A DNA stretch of 64,000 bases from Tatumella sp. JGM91 (lineage in GTDB: Bacteria > Pseudomonadota > Gammaproteobacteria > Enterobacterales > Enterobacteriaceae). Position numbers and translations under genes: made by a program. Every line of letters begins with the position of its first letter. Within the stretch, counting starts at the first letter, position 1. The notes beneath the pieces were generated by a model. The model was given only the letters and a program-made list of their open reading frames with translations, was not told where the DNA came from and did no database searches. Positions 40,807-50,545 of the stretch are shown here, one piece after another. The DNA is taken from the NCBI RefSeq assembly GCF_018257575.1, contig NZ_JAERJP010000011.1, positions 1 through 64,000 of the forward strand, written 5' to 3'.

Positions 40807-43800
40807 ACCACTATCCTCTGATACGTAGCCTTAGTATTGTCAACATTAATGGCATTATGGCCCGAACGTTAAATCTGGTGAATCCTCACGCACTGAGTAC
40901 ATCGCGACAGTATGGCGGTACCATTTCATTGTTGGGCAATAATGGTGCGGGAAAAACGTCTTTGTTGGGCGCGTTTATGCTCAGCCAAATCCCTGATATT
41001 CGCTATATTAGTTTAGGGACTAAGGATGATTTCAAAGTTTCAACATCAATAAAAGACAGCGAAATGTTTCCACGCTTAGGGCAGCCCAGTATTGTTGCTC
41101 TGGAGATTGAGGCCCGCGGGACAGGCCACCGGCATCTGTACGTCGTCAGGGCTGAAAAAAAGACAGGAACAACATTAGAAACCCAGCTATTTTGTTTGAA
41201 ACTTCCCGATAGCGTTAACCCTCTGGATTGTTTACTTGATCGTAAAGAACAAGTGGCTCACCCGGTCACCACCGATCAGCTACGCGATAAAGCAGCACTA
41301 TTAGGATGCGCTATTCAGACATTTAAAGACCCAAATGCCTACATGCTGGCACTGTTTCAGCATGGCATTTTACCCCGAGCCTGTCAGTCACCTGATGATA
41401 AATACCGTCTGGCCCAGATCCTTCATTCGGCAATGGCCGGGCGTCTGGATAAATCGATAGAAAAACATCTCAGCGCCTATTTAATGGCCCATACTCGCGG
41501 GAATATACATTCCGTTGTGAATATGGTGCATGAGTCGATGATTAAAGTCAGGCTCACGCAGCAAGATCTGCAAAATTATCAAAAGGATTATCAGTTTTTT
41601 AATTCATTACTGACGCTGAGTTTATCATTTTCAGCCAATACGTGGTCAGTTATTGAGAAAACACTGGCGATGAATGATGAAGAGCGTACGACTATTCAGA
41701 GAGAAAAATATCGGATTGAACGTGAGCTGGAAAAAATTGAAGAAACCCTGAGTACCCTAAGGCGCAAGGAAGACGCCATAAAATCGGAACAATCAATAGC
41801 GCAACAGCAGATGAGTGATATTGAGCCACGGCGGTTATGTGCTCGTGATGGCAGGATTTACTTTGATCATGAGCAAAAAGCAATTGGTGAACTGAATAAA
41901 CTTGAACCGCAGTTAGAGAGTGCGAAAGAAGCAAGCAAACTCCAGCAAGGTATTGTTGATGAGCTGGAAAGAAAAAAAAGTGAGAACGAAGAGAGCCAGC
42001 TACGCACAGCCAAACAGTTATCTAATGTTGTGTCGCGTTATAGCATTGCCCAGAAAATGGCATTGCAATATAACCACGCCAAACAGCTCTATGATGAGAT
42101 TAACCAATGGAATATGGTTTTTACACTGTCTGGATTAAGCGCATTCATTGAACAACTCGTGAAGCAGGAAAAAGAGGCGGAAAAGACCCTCAACCATGTG
42201 GAGCGCCAATTACGATCTCATCAGGATATCCTGGATGCTTATACTTTTTCCGCAAACAGCGCGCGAAAATTGGGGGATGATATTTCTCCTCCAGACGCCC
42301 AGAACTGGTTTAGAGAAAAAGGTGCTCAACTGGAAAAATGGCATATCGAAGATGCTCAATTAGGGGGGCGACAACAGCATCAAAAGGTACTACAGAGCGC
42401 TCATCAAAAACAGCGACACCTTCAGCAGCGGCTTCGTGATGCTGGCATTATATCCTTGCCATTGAACGATGAAGATTTTGTGCAGCAACTGACGATGCAA
42501 CAAGAGCAAGAATTGTACTTAAGTGAACAAAAGGAACAATTAGCACAACGTCAGATCGAAGTGAAAGAACAAATTAATCAGCTTGACATCGATATTGCAC
42601 GCTATGAGCAACAGAGTCAGCAGTGGCATCAATATCAGCCATCGGTTAGTTATTTACGCACTATTTATCCTGATGATGATTTGACGCCACAACGCTGCGA
42701 ACAACTTATTCTTGATCATGCGTTACACGTTAAATCACTTCGGCAGATAGTCGGTGGCTACGAAACTGAAATCAAACAATGCCGTGGACGTCGTGACAAA
42801 CTGAGCGGAAGAGAAGCCGGGAGTCTTGAATATTTACGGACTCTTGCCGCTGACGTATCAGGAATATCGGTGGCTGAATTGTACGCAGATATTGAAGTAC
42901 AGGATGCCGGGTATTTCGAGGCGGCATTAGGACCGTTAATGTTCGCCATACTTGTCAATGGCGATGTCGATGATGCCGTCAGACAATTACTTACACAATA
43001 CGATGAGCAATGGCCGCTTCCCGATATTTTGTTGATCAGTGTAACCCAGCCTATAGACGTTTTACGCAACGGGTCGTTCGAGTCGGAATCATTTTTTAAA
43101 GATATCACCGACGAATATAACACAGCGGAGAGTATCCTCCCGCCCTGGTGTGTTATAGATGAACCGCGATACCGCCGTATCAGCCAGATACGCTCAGAGC
43201 CCGTATTAGGTGATAAAGCCCGTGAGGCGCTTATCCTTCAATTGGACCAACAGATTCAACGGGCAGAAAAAAAGATCGAGACGCTGGAACGTGAGATTGA
43301 AGACGCTGAACGTAACAACGAACATCTTAAGGCCGTTAGCGCGGCCCCCTCATTTATTTGGAATGATGAACCGCCACTGGAAGATACTCGCCGGCAGCGA
43401 AGCCATCGTCATACCGCTCTGACAGATATTGAAGAAAAACACAGAAGCGTGTCCGGTCAGTGGAAAAAAAGCCGGAGTCTCTTACTGGCGCTACAGGAAT
43501 GTGAACCAGACAGAAAAATACTGTTTCGCGATTTTCCTCAGGAGTTGGCCGGGATTGCTGATCAGATAAAACGGGCTGAAGCTGCCGGGCGTGATATTAA
43601 ACGCTATCAGCCGTTAATTAATCAGATAGAAAAAGAGTACCCATTACTACGGGAAGAATACCCGGAGAATATCGCGCAAGTACGCCAGCAGGTTGAGCAG
43701 AGCGAGAAAACCTGGCAAACCTCTGCAATGCGCGCTCGACGGGTGAAAGCGTTAGACAGTGTGCGTGCTCACCTTAATCCGGAATATGTTAATGCTCAGA

Positions 43801-45386
43801 AAATACTGGAAGATGGAGCACAAGCGCAAATCGTCTTATCAGACGATCAAAAACGACTGGAACAGGACGGCGAACGGATTAAACAAGAACTTACAAATGC
43901 AAAAAGTGAGTTAGCTGAAAAAGATAAATTTTATTCAGATATGGTATCTGCGATCACTCACTACCGCCAGAATCGTGATGATGCTAAAAATGATCTGGAT
44001 AATTTACCATTTCCCTACACACTTGGTCTGGAAACAAACCTTGCCTCACAGCTAACACATTTACAGAGCCAACTTGAAAAACTGAATAACAATTTAAGAG
44101 AGTGCAATACAAAAACGGCTGAGATGCATCAGCAACGCTCAAAAGAAGAATTAAACCTGACAAATCAAAATAACAAACTCACTGCCCTGGCTGAAAAAAT
44201 TGAACAGATAACTCAGCAGCGCAACGGAATTATAAGCGCATTAAAAGCTGATGGTTCTTATGCTGAGCTGGAAACTGAAATGCGCGAGATGCTGATAAAT
44301 GGCAAAGTACTCTCACCAGGAGAGCCCTTGCTGGTCGATCAACCACGACTGACTCAACTGACCCGGCTAACTATTGAATATTCTATTTCTTCAGCCGACC
44401 CCTTCATGCAGCAATTGACGCTCTGCGGTCAGGAGACATCTGACATTGCTGAAGTCTGTGTCACGCTTTATAGCCGCGCAGTGGCGCTGTTTCGCCGACG
44501 AGCTCGTCAGGATATCCAGCGCACCACGCAACCCCGGGAAATGCTGCTGGCATTGTCTCAGGCAGCGAAAGATGCACAGCGGATGCTTGCTGAAACCGAA
44601 GCTGCATTCCAGATGCGCAGAGATGAGCTGGCCGACGCGCTATCGCGCCGGATCAACGATGAAAAAAGGGCGATAAGCCGGTTAAGTGCTGAACTTACCG
44701 GGATTGGTTTTGGGCAGGTTGCCAGTGTGCGTCTGGAAGCCAGGACGGTTAAACATTTTCAGGATACTCTGGACGCGCTGAAATCAGGCGGTTATGGCAT
44801 GGACGATCTCTTTTCCACGGCAGGAACCGTTACCGAAGCGCTGGCAGGTCTGTATAAAAAAATCAATCAACATGAAATTGAGGGTTCACATTTGCTGGAT
44901 CACCGTAACTACCTGGATGTAAAAACACTAATCCAGCGTCGTGGTGCAGAGCAATTTGAACTACTGAACGCTTCCAGCCTGTCAACCGGGGAACGAATCG
45001 GCTCCGGGCTGGCAGTGCTGATTGCTGTGCTCAGGCACTGGGGACGCAGCTCTCATGGCAATAAAGAGCCTTTCACTTTGCCACTGGTGATGGACGAGGT
45101 TTCCCGTCTGGATGCCGCCTCTCAGGCGACAGTCCACGAACTGGCGGTAAGAACTGGGTGCCAGATGTTGGTTGCGGCCCCGGAAACGTTAGGTAAAATT
45201 ACCGGAACTGGCTACCAGTTGGTGCGCATAGTCAGGACAGAGAACACGGGGGCCAGCGGGCAAAGTGTTACGCGCCATCAGGTGAAAATTACCGGTGTCC
45301 GCGACGCCCAGCAGCTGCCATTTGACGTTGATAGCTATCTGGCTACAGCAGAGAATGCTGAAAGTGACGAGGTGAAAGTAATTTAA
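40803..45386 (+). CDS. jetC: Wadjet JetC: MukB-like SMC ATPase
   Basis: This is a 1527-residue SMC-like ATPase, the DNA motor of the system. Walker A GNNGAGKTS is at residues 45-53. Long coiled coils span roughly 285-660 and 820-1190 around a hinge-like region (about 680-780) whose VSGISVAELYADIEVQDAGYFEAAL is split-recognisable as similar to the MukB hinge. Near the C-terminus are LDHRNYLDV, the signature SSLSTGERIGSG near 1390 and Walker B LPLVMDEVSRLD near 1428. GTG 40803 overlaps the jetB stop. It is close to MukB in size (about 1490), whereas JetC proteins I recall are about 1100. It is not the housekeeping mukB, because smtA is absent and a TOPRIM gene follows. Confidence 0.85.
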   Translation: MNHYPLIRSLSIVNINGIMARTLNLVNPHALSTSRQYGGTISLLGNNGAGKTSLLGAFMLSQIPDIRYISLGTKDDFKVSTSIKDSEMFPRLGQPSIVALEIEARGTGHRHLYVVRAEKKTGTTLETQLFCLKLPDSVNPLDCLLDRKEQVAHPVTTDQLRDKAALLGCAIQTFKDPNAYMLALFQHGILPRACQSPDDKYRLAQILHSAMAGRLDKSIEKHLSAYLMAHTRGNIHSVVNMVHESMIKVRLTQQDLQNYQKDYQFFNSLLTLSLSFSANTWSVIEKTLAMNDEERTTIQREKYRIERELEKIEETLSTLRRKEDAIKSEQSIAQQQMSDIEPRRLCARDGRIYFDHEQKAIGELNKLEPQLESAKEASKLQQGIVDELERKKSENEESQLRTAKQLSNVVSRYSIAQKMALQYNHAKQLYDEINQWNMVFTLSGLSAFIEQLVKQEKEAEKTLNHVERQLRSHQDILDAYTFSANSARKLGDDISPPDAQNWFREKGAQLEKWHIEDAQLGGRQQHQKVLQSAHQKQRHLQQRLRDAGIISLPLNDEDFVQQLTMQQEQELYLSEQKEQLAQRQIEVKEQINQLDIDIARYEQQSQQWHQYQPSVSYLRTIYPDDDLTPQRCEQLILDHALHVKSLRQIVGGYETEIKQCRGRRDKLSGREAGSLEYLRTLAADVSGISVAELYADIEVQDAGYFEAALGPLMFAILVNGDVDDAVRQLLTQYDEQWPLPDILLISVTQPIDVLRNGSFESESFFKDITDEYNTAESILPPWCVIDEPRYRRISQIRSEPVLGDKAREALILQLDQQIQRAEKKIETLEREIEDAERNNEHLKAVSAAPSFIWNDEPPLEDTRRQRSHRHTALTDIEEKHRSVSGQWKKSRSLLLALQECEPDRKILFRDFPQELAGIADQIKRAEAAGRDIKRYQPLINQIEKEYPLLREEYPENIAQVRQQVEQSEKTWQTSAMRARRVKALDSVRAHLNPEYVNAQKILEDGAQAQIVLSDDQKRLEQDGERIKQELTNAKSELAEKDKFYSDMVSAITHYRQNRDDAKNDLDNLPFPYTLGLETNLASQLTHLQSQLEKLNNNLRECNTKTAEMHQQRSKEELNLTNQNNKLTALAEKIEQITQQRNGIISALKADGSYAELETEMREMLINGKVLSPGEPLLVDQPRLTQLTRLTIEYSISSADPFMQQLTLCGQETSDIAEVCVTLYSRAVALFRRRARQDIQRTTQPREMLLALSQAAKDAQRMLAETEAAFQMRRDELADALSRRINDEKRAISRLSAELTGIGFGQVASVRLEARTVKHFQDTLDALKSGGYGMDDLFSTAGTVTEALAGLYKKINQHEIEGSHLLDHRNYLDVKTLIQRRGAEQFELLNASSLSTGERIGSGLAVLIAVLRHWGRSSHGNKEPFTLPLVMDEVSRLDAASQATVHELAVRTGCQMLVAAPETLGKITGTGYQLVRIVRTENTGASGQSVTRHQVKITGVRDAQQLPFDVDSYLATAENAESDEVKVI

Positions 45387-46381
45387 TGCATCAGGAACTG
45401 TTTCAGTTAGGTTTCCCGGTCAGTGAACTTGGCGATATTCTTCAGCAACTGAAAGAACGGAAAATGATGTCCGAAAATGCTAAGGAAAAGTCGCTGCGAA
45501 ATTATCTGGCTGAACTGGGTATTATTATCCCTTCCACGCGCAACCGCTGGCGGCTGGTGGAAAGTGAACGCCTGGAAATTCTGCTCGCGCAGGTGCAGCA
45601 ACAGATTCAGCAACAGATCGTTGGCAGGAAAGAGCATCGTCCGGCTATCCCCCGGCGCCTGCAAAGGATCCATCATAAATCAGCGTCGGCATGGCGAGGT
45701 AATAGTAAGGCAGGTCTGAGCCAGCCCTTAGTCAAAGGGCAGACCGTTACCTATGATGATGTCCTGCGACTTCGTAGTCAGGGGACGGAACTGCGGCTAA
45801 CGTTTACCTGTAATAACGGGGAAAACGTTTTATTTGCAGATGATGAGAGTCGATGGCGTTCGGAGTGTTGTTTTCCAGAACGAATGCTACTTGATTTACT
45901 CTCTTTGGACATGACATCGGCGCAACTGATCATGACCGTTGAGAATTTAGGCGCGTATGTTGATATGCCGCTTGTTGATGGTTTAATACTGATTTTGGCT
46001 CCCGGTATGAATTATCAACCTGCCTGCCGATGGATTTCTCAATACGGACAGGATATCCCCTGGGTACATTTTCCCGATCTTGATCCGAATGGTCTGACGA
46101 TTGCCCGACAACTATCCCACTCATTAGCCCGCCCCTGCCGGATCTGGTTACCGGACTATTGGCCGTCAGCACACCAGATTAATGACATGATAGGGGCCAG
46201 AAAATATGCCTGGGAGACCGCTCCGGATTGCCCTCAACTCAGGCAATTAAGGCAGGAACAGCGCTGGATAGAACAAGAGGTGCTGGTGGTGGACTATCGT
46301 TTTAATGCAGCGATGCAGAGGTTAGTCCGAAACTCTGATGATGAAATAGTTCTCATTACATCAACGGAAACCTCAAATTAA
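45386..46381 (+). CDS. jetD: Wadjet JetD: TOPRIM-domain nuclease subunit
   Basis: The 331-residue protein has a helical/winged N-terminal region (residues 1-75, with a Gln-rich stretch near 68-78) and a C-terminal TOPRIM domain. That domain has the conserved Glu at E186 in MTVENLGAY and the DxD pair at D231 and D233 in FPDLDPNGL. Known family members are topoisomerase VI-like nucleases that cut plasmid DNA once JetABC has extruded it. The ATG overlaps the jetC TAA. The N-terminal part is shorter than in the JetD proteins I know (about 390 residues). The catalytic residues appear intact. Confidence 0.82.
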   Translation: MHQELFQLGFPVSELGDILQQLKERKMMSENAKEKSLRNYLAELGIIIPSTRNRWRLVESERLEILLAQVQQQIQQQIVGRKEHRPAIPRRLQRIHHKSASAWRGNSKAGLSQPLVKGQTVTYDDVLRLRSQGTELRLTFTCNNGENVLFADDESRWRSECCFPERMLLDLLSLDMTSAQLIMTVENLGAYVDMPLVDGLILILAPGMNYQPACRWISQYGQDIPWVHFPDLDPNGLTIARQLSHSLARPCRIWLPDYWPSAHQINDMIGARKYAWETAPDCPQLRQLRQEQRWIEQEVLVVDYRFNAAMQRLVRNSDDEIVLITSTETSN

Positions 46382-46465
46382 CAGGATGCGTGGCAAATAA
46401 ATTTAACTTGTGATTTTTATAAGGAAGAATTTGATGATTGATATATTCCCTGGTAAGCCCCCCCA

Positions 46466-46792
46466 ACTATGCTGACACTGAGGGATATCCTTGAAGCGGA
46501 ATGTTGTGCAGATCACATCCATATGCTTCTTGAGATCCCGCCAAAAATGAGCGTATCGGGCTTCATGGGGTATCTGAAGGGTAAAAGCAGTCTGATGCTT
46601 TATGAGCAGTTCGGCGATTTGAAATTTAAATACCGAAACAGAGAGTTTTGGTGCCGTGGGTATTATGTTGACACGGTAGGAAAAAATACGACAAAGATAA
46701 AGGAATACATAAGGCATCAACTGTCTCAGGACAAGCTGGGAGAACAATTGTCGATGCCGTATCCGGGTAGCCCGTTTACGGGCAGTAAGTAA
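46466..46792 (+). pseudogene. tnpA: IS200-type transposase TnpA, 5'-truncated
   Basis: The frame encodes the C-terminal two thirds of an IS200/IS605-family Y1 transposase: ILEAECCADHIHMLLEIPP with the HUH-type His pair, then FWCRGYYVDTVGKN with the nucleophilic Tyr, and YPGSPFTG at the end. About 43 N-terminal residues are missing and the sequence upstream of 46466 is unrelated. The element cannot make intact TnpA. It directly follows jetD. Confidence 0.85.
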
Positions 46793-46873
46793 CGGTTCAT
46801 GATGCAAATGTCAGATCGTATGCGCCTGTTAGGGCGCTGCTGGTAACAGAGCCTTATAGGCGCATCTGAAAAA

Positions 46874-46892
46874 CCTCCGGCTATGCCGGAGG
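46874..46892. repeat. Hairpin at the right end of the IS200 remnant
   Basis: CCTCCGGC/GCCGGAGG with a 3-nt loop is followed by ATTTTTAT. IS200-type elements carry such a subterminal hairpin; it would also terminate transcription in the plus direction. Confidence 0.65.
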
Positions 46893-46916
46893 ATTTTTAT
46901 TCAGTACATATATCTC

Positions 46917-47681
46917 CTATTTCATTGACAGTAACCTGTCATAATCCGGGGCGATGCGAGGAATTTCTGAACGACTACCATCGGGGTACATTGCCATCCA
47001 ATTACCAGGTTTATCAGGTGGTTCCAACGTCACAACTTTATCAAGGTGAACTATCGGTTCAATGAGGATATTTTGAGTATCATGAAGTCGGAAACGTCTA
47101 CGCCAATTTTCAAGTCTGGTATCCCCTCCGAAAAACTTCAGGCTAATATCGTTATCAGAAAAATGGGTCTCCATCGGGAAAAAATCCGTCTTTAAATCAA
47201 GGTCTCCACTGGCCTCTTTCGCCCTTCCTGTTCCGTATCCGTCACTGAGCCCGTAATCATCAAAATCAAAGATATAGCTGGTTTCAATAACCTTTTTCCC
47301 CTTCACCAGAGGGTTGCTGTCAGAAATCTTAAAGCTGACACGCAGAGAATTAAGCTGCCACTGGCATGGACCGCCGCCGTCAATGGCGATATTCTGCTGC
47401 CAGAGATCGCCGCTACCCTGCGGGCTGAACGCCTGCTTAAAACCGTTAAACCCCCGAATTTCATAGGCTTCATTACTCGAATTATAGTCTTTGCTCTTAC
47501 ACCGTTCCGAACGGTAAAGCATCTGCATCGGCAGCAGCGTAATCCCCTCAGGTACCCTGACGGCCACCGTCACCCGCCGCGCATTATCCGGCGGTAACAG
47601 CGTTTGATCCGTATGCCCATCGCACCCTGATAACAACACGACAGCAGGCAAAAATACGGCGATTTTAGATAGAGAATTCAA
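46917..47681 (-). CDS. Lipoprotein, probable immunity protein for the lipase effector
   Basis: The 254-residue product has a signal peptide with lipobox LSGC near residue 17-20, so it is a predicted periplasm-facing lipoprotein. I do not assign a named family. It begins at TTG 47681 behind GGAGG at 47688-47692 and overlaps the end of the lipase gene by 17 bp, so it is co-translated with it. Periplasmic lipoproteins paired with lipase effectors of type VI systems serve as immunity proteins; here this is inferred from the pairing. Confidence 0.65.
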   Translation of the reverse strand: MNSLSKIAVFLPAVVLLSGCDGHTDQTLLPPDNARRVTVAVRVPEGITLLPMQMLYRSERCKSKDYNSSNEAYEIRGFNGFKQAFSPQGSGDLWQQNIAIDGGGPCQWQLNSLRVSFKISDSNPLVKGKKVIETSYIFDFDDYGLSDGYGTGRAKEASGDLDLKTDFFPMETHFSDNDISLKFFGGDTRLENWRRRFRLHDTQNILIEPIVHLDKVVTLEPPDKPGNWMAMYPDGSRSEIPRIAPDYDRLLSMK

Positions 47682-49731
47682 CTTCTTCCTCCGTTACCGC
47701 CGTAAAGCGGATCAGAGCATTCTTCCCCGTTTCCTCTGTCTGTGTCCGGTGCAGCGTAACCGGCAGCATATTCTGAAGGGCAATGAACTGCCGGTTACGC
47801 TCAACCTCATCCGGATTGCTGTAGGGTTCGCTTTTCTCAACTTCCTCCCGGAATTTTTCCCGCATCGCTTTCCTGCTCATCTCCCGCGCCGGATCGGCCA
47901 GCTCCAGCACCTGATTATGGATATAGGACAGGTAGCGGTGCGCCATCGAATGGCTGCGCGGATCGGTGCCGAGGCCGTCCAGCGTGGGGTTGGTGTTCTT
48001 GGGAAAGGTCTTTGCCAGACTGGCCGGGCTCAGGCACTGGATAAACGCCGCCTGATGCTCGCCGGTTGCTTTCAGACACTCATCGTTCAGGGAGGGCACC
48101 AGAAAGAGCTTAACGGCCACAAAATGCCGGGTATATACCTCACCATCAACCAGACTCTTCCTGTTCGGGCTGGTGAGCTTCATCGAACACTGCTGCGCCC
48201 GGAAAAAGACGACGGTGTTGCCGTGATGCCAGTACGGGTCTTTTTTCAGCCGTATCCCCGTTTTTAACTCCATGTCTTTCTGCCAGAGAGAGACCGGCAG
48301 ACCGGCAACCGACGTTGCCAGCCAGTTAAAGCCCAGCTTGTCGCCCAGCGGCCCCAGCGTCTGATAGAACAGATTGTCCATATCGGTTTCCAGCGGCACC
48401 TGTGGCACGGTGTCGTTATCATTGACGTGGCGGTAGTGAGTGATGCTGTCCAGAAACGGCATTGCCGCGCGGGTAAATGTGCGCGGCATCCCGTAGGTGT
48501 ACAGTACCGGATGGTTATCTTTCATTTCGGCGGCATACAGCAGTGCCAGGGAACCCCCCAGACTGTGACCGCAAACAAATAAAGATTTCTGATTTTTTAT
48601 CACAGCTTTTATTGAATCAAATTCGTCCTTAAATTTCCGTTTAGCCAGCTCATAGGCTTCCAGAAAACCGCCGTGAATATTACCCGCACCGGCAAGCTCG
48701 GGCAGGCACTTCTTCGGCCCGAATGAGGCATCCGTCAGGGCATTCAGAAGGCTGTCCGTTCCGCACCACGCAACCAGCACATGAGTACCGCACTCGGCCG
48801 TAAAAAAGCGGCTATCACCCTCCGATGGCTCACTGTCCTTTGTATTCAGATATACAGGTGCCAGATAACGATCGCGGAACGGCACGTCCACCGACAGCGT
48901 GTGAAAATAAGACGGAAACTCGACAAACTGCGGGATGCAGGACAGGTCCAGACATTTCTGCCGGAAGAAGTAATCGACTGTTTTATTCTCTTTTTCGGCT
49001 GAATAGGCAAGGTCGGCCATGATGCCGAGGTTAAGCCCGTTGGCGAGGTCATACTCTTTCGTATCGTGCAGATCCAGCACCCACGCCCGGAACGGGCAGA
49101 TCTCGATAACGTGCCGCTTCTCCAGAGCCTCCCGCACTATCTCGGTGCCTTTCAGAGAGCGTCCGGGTGGAAAATGAAACTTCGGCGGATCCGGCTCAGT
49201 CCAGCCCTCGATCTCCGGCAGCCGGTCGCAAAGCTCCCCGATGGTCACATAGTGATGGATGTACCCGGCTGCCTCGGCCTTTTCCTGCACGTCTGAACGC
49301 CATTTGGGATCGCGGGTTTCCGGCCGGAACATATTGTTGCTCACCGGCTGGCTGTTCGGGTTGCGCCGCAGGCCCAGCGGGCGCTTTTTCATCTCGTCGG
49401 CCAGTGTCTGGGCGTCGGTCTTCACGTCAACAGCTATCCAGTACAGGTCGTCGAAGCGAACCAGTCCCTGGCTGTCGGTCACCCCGGCGGGCGGATTAGG
49501 CGGCGGCGTGGGGTTGTAGTCGTGGTTACCATATTTTTTCCACATAGCGACCTCCTTTGCAGAGGCCAGCGGGTGGTATTCCAGCTGCACATTCAGCCCG
49601 GTAACCGGATTGTTGTTCTCATCCACGAATTGAAGCTCAAGCCAGTATTTATGCGGCTCACCGCGACAGTAAACAACCTTACTTTTGGGCCTGATGCTGG
49701 TAATACAGGTGTTGTCGCCAATAATTTCCAT
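47665..49731 (-). CDS. Class 3 lipase-type effector, probably type VI secreted
   Basis: The product is about 688 residues. An N-terminal beta-rich, immunoglobulin-like region with GVTDSQGLVRFDDLYW (about residues 80-100) is followed by an alpha/beta hydrolase of the class 3 lipase type. The nucleophile elbow GHSLGGS has Ser390, the Asp is in HVNDNDTVP near 438 and a candidate His is in SMAHRYLSYI near 598. There is no signal peptide, as expected for a type VI phospholipase-like effector. The start is uncertain: ATG 49731 has AGGGA upstream, while the frame stays open to a TTG at 49812 without a ribosome-binding site. A lipoprotein gene overlaps its 3' end. Confidence 0.75.
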   Translation of the reverse strand: MEIIGDNTCITSIRPKSKVVYCRGEPHKYWLELQFVDENNNPVTGLNVQLEYHPLASAKEVAMWKKYGNHDYNPTPPPNPPAGVTDSQGLVRFDDLYWIAVDVKTDAQTLADEMKKRPLGLRRNPNSQPVSNNMFRPETRDPKWRSDVQEKAEAAGYIHHYVTIGELCDRLPEIEGWTEPDPPKFHFPPGRSLKGTEIVREALEKRHVIEICPFRAWVLDLHDTKEYDLANGLNLGIMADLAYSAEKENKTVDYFFRQKCLDLSCIPQFVEFPSYFHTLSVDVPFRDRYLAPVYLNTKDSEPSEGDSRFFTAECGTHVLVAWCGTDSLLNALTDASFGPKKCLPELAGAGNIHGGFLEAYELAKRKFKDEFDSIKAVIKNQKSLFVCGHSLGGSLALLYAAEMKDNHPVLYTYGMPRTFTRAAMPFLDSITHYRHVNDNDTVPQVPLETDMDNLFYQTLGPLGDKLGFNWLATSVAGLPVSLWQKDMELKTGIRLKKDPYWHHGNTVVFFRAQQCSMKLTSPNRKSLVDGEVYTRHFVAVKLFLVPSLNDECLKATGEHQAAFIQCLSPASLAKTFPKNTNPTLDGLGTDPRSHSMAHRYLSYIHNQVLELADPAREMSRKAMREKFREEVEKSEPYSNPDEVERNRQFIALQNMLPVTLHRTQTEETGKNALIRFTAVTEEEVEFSI

Positions 49732-49843
49732 GCTGATTCCCTGCACATTTTTATCTATAAATAACATTCCATCGTAACCAGGCGATATTTTATCGTCATT
49801 GTTCCGGGACAAAGAAACGACTGATTCTGTCAGACATGGTGGT

Positions 49844-50428
49844 TTACGCTGCTGGAATAGCCGCCTTTACCCTGAGAATAGTCTGTCGGGTCGTTCCAAA
49901 TTCACGGGCCACTGCACTCACAGACATTCCCGTACTGAGCCGTTCCAGTACCGATTTTTTCTGTTCATCATTCAGGGCAGAGGGGCGTCCAAAGCGTTTC
50001 CCTGATGCTCTGGCCCGGGCGATACCCGAGTGTGTGCGCTCAAGCAGCAGATCGCGCTCAAATTCCGCTACGGCAGAAATCACCTGCATGGTCATTTTTC
50101 CGGCCGGGCTGGTGAGATCCACGCCACCCAGTGCCAGGCAGTGAACCCGAATATCTGACGCAGCCAGCTGTTCCACTGTTTTTCTGACATCCATAGCATT
50201 TCGTCCAAGACGATCCAGTTTGGTGACAATCAGCACGTCACCATTTTCCATTCTGTCGAGCAGACGGGTAAATCCCGGCCGCTCACTGGCAGCAACGGAG
50301 CCACTGATGTGCTCCTCAATAAGCCTTTGGGATTTGACGGCAAAACCGGCAGCTTCTATTTCCCTGCGCTGGTTTTCCGTGTTCTGCTCCAGTGTGGAAA
50401 CGCGGCAGTAAGCAAAAACGCGTGACAT
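49844..50428 (-). CDS. tnpR: Serine resolvase/invertase (TnpR type)
   Basis: The 194-residue protein is a small serine recombinase. The catalytic Ser11 is in [10 protein letters not shown], followed by [11 protein letters not shown], the E-helix region [20 protein letters not shown] and a C-terminal helix-turn-helix ([18 protein letters not shown]). It appears complete. It lies downstream of the Tn3-family transposase in the same direction, with a probable res region in the 117-bp gap. Such enzymes resolve transposition cointegrates. Confidence 0.88.
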   Translation of the reverse strand: MSRVFAYCRVSTLEQNTENQRREIEAAGFAVKSQRLIEEHISGSVAASERPGFTRLLDRMENGDVLIVTKLDRLGRNAMDVRKTVEQLAASDIRVHCLALGGVDLTSPAGKMTMQVISAVAEFERDLLLERTHSGIARARASGKRFGRPSALNDEQKKSVLERLSTGMSVSAVAREFGTTRQTILRVKAAIPAA

Positions 50429-50470
50429 AATGAAATTTCCGTCCGAAAAGGATGTACGGATTATAATGTG

Positions 50471-50502
50471 TGTCCGAAATAAATTTCACTTACTTTCGGA
50501 CA
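50471..50502. promoter_or_regulatory. Probable resolvase binding site (res)
   Basis: TGTCCGAAA at 50471-50479 and TTTCGGACA at 50494-50502 form a 9-bp inverted repeat, and a related CGTCCGAAA motif lies at about 50442. This spacing resembles res subsites of Tn3-type elements, which carry TGTCCG-like arms. It sits immediately upstream of the resolvase gene. Confidence 0.55.
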
Positions 50503-50545
50503 GTATTGAGATCCAGTGTACGAAACCGAACGGTTCTGGACACTA

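Noticed and set aside
38640..45386. Reading the operon as the housekeeping mukFEB condensin
   Set aside because: The partner gene smtA is absent, a TOPRIM gene is translationally coupled at the end, the three proteins are longer than their Muk counterparts, and the operon lies inside an att-bounded island.
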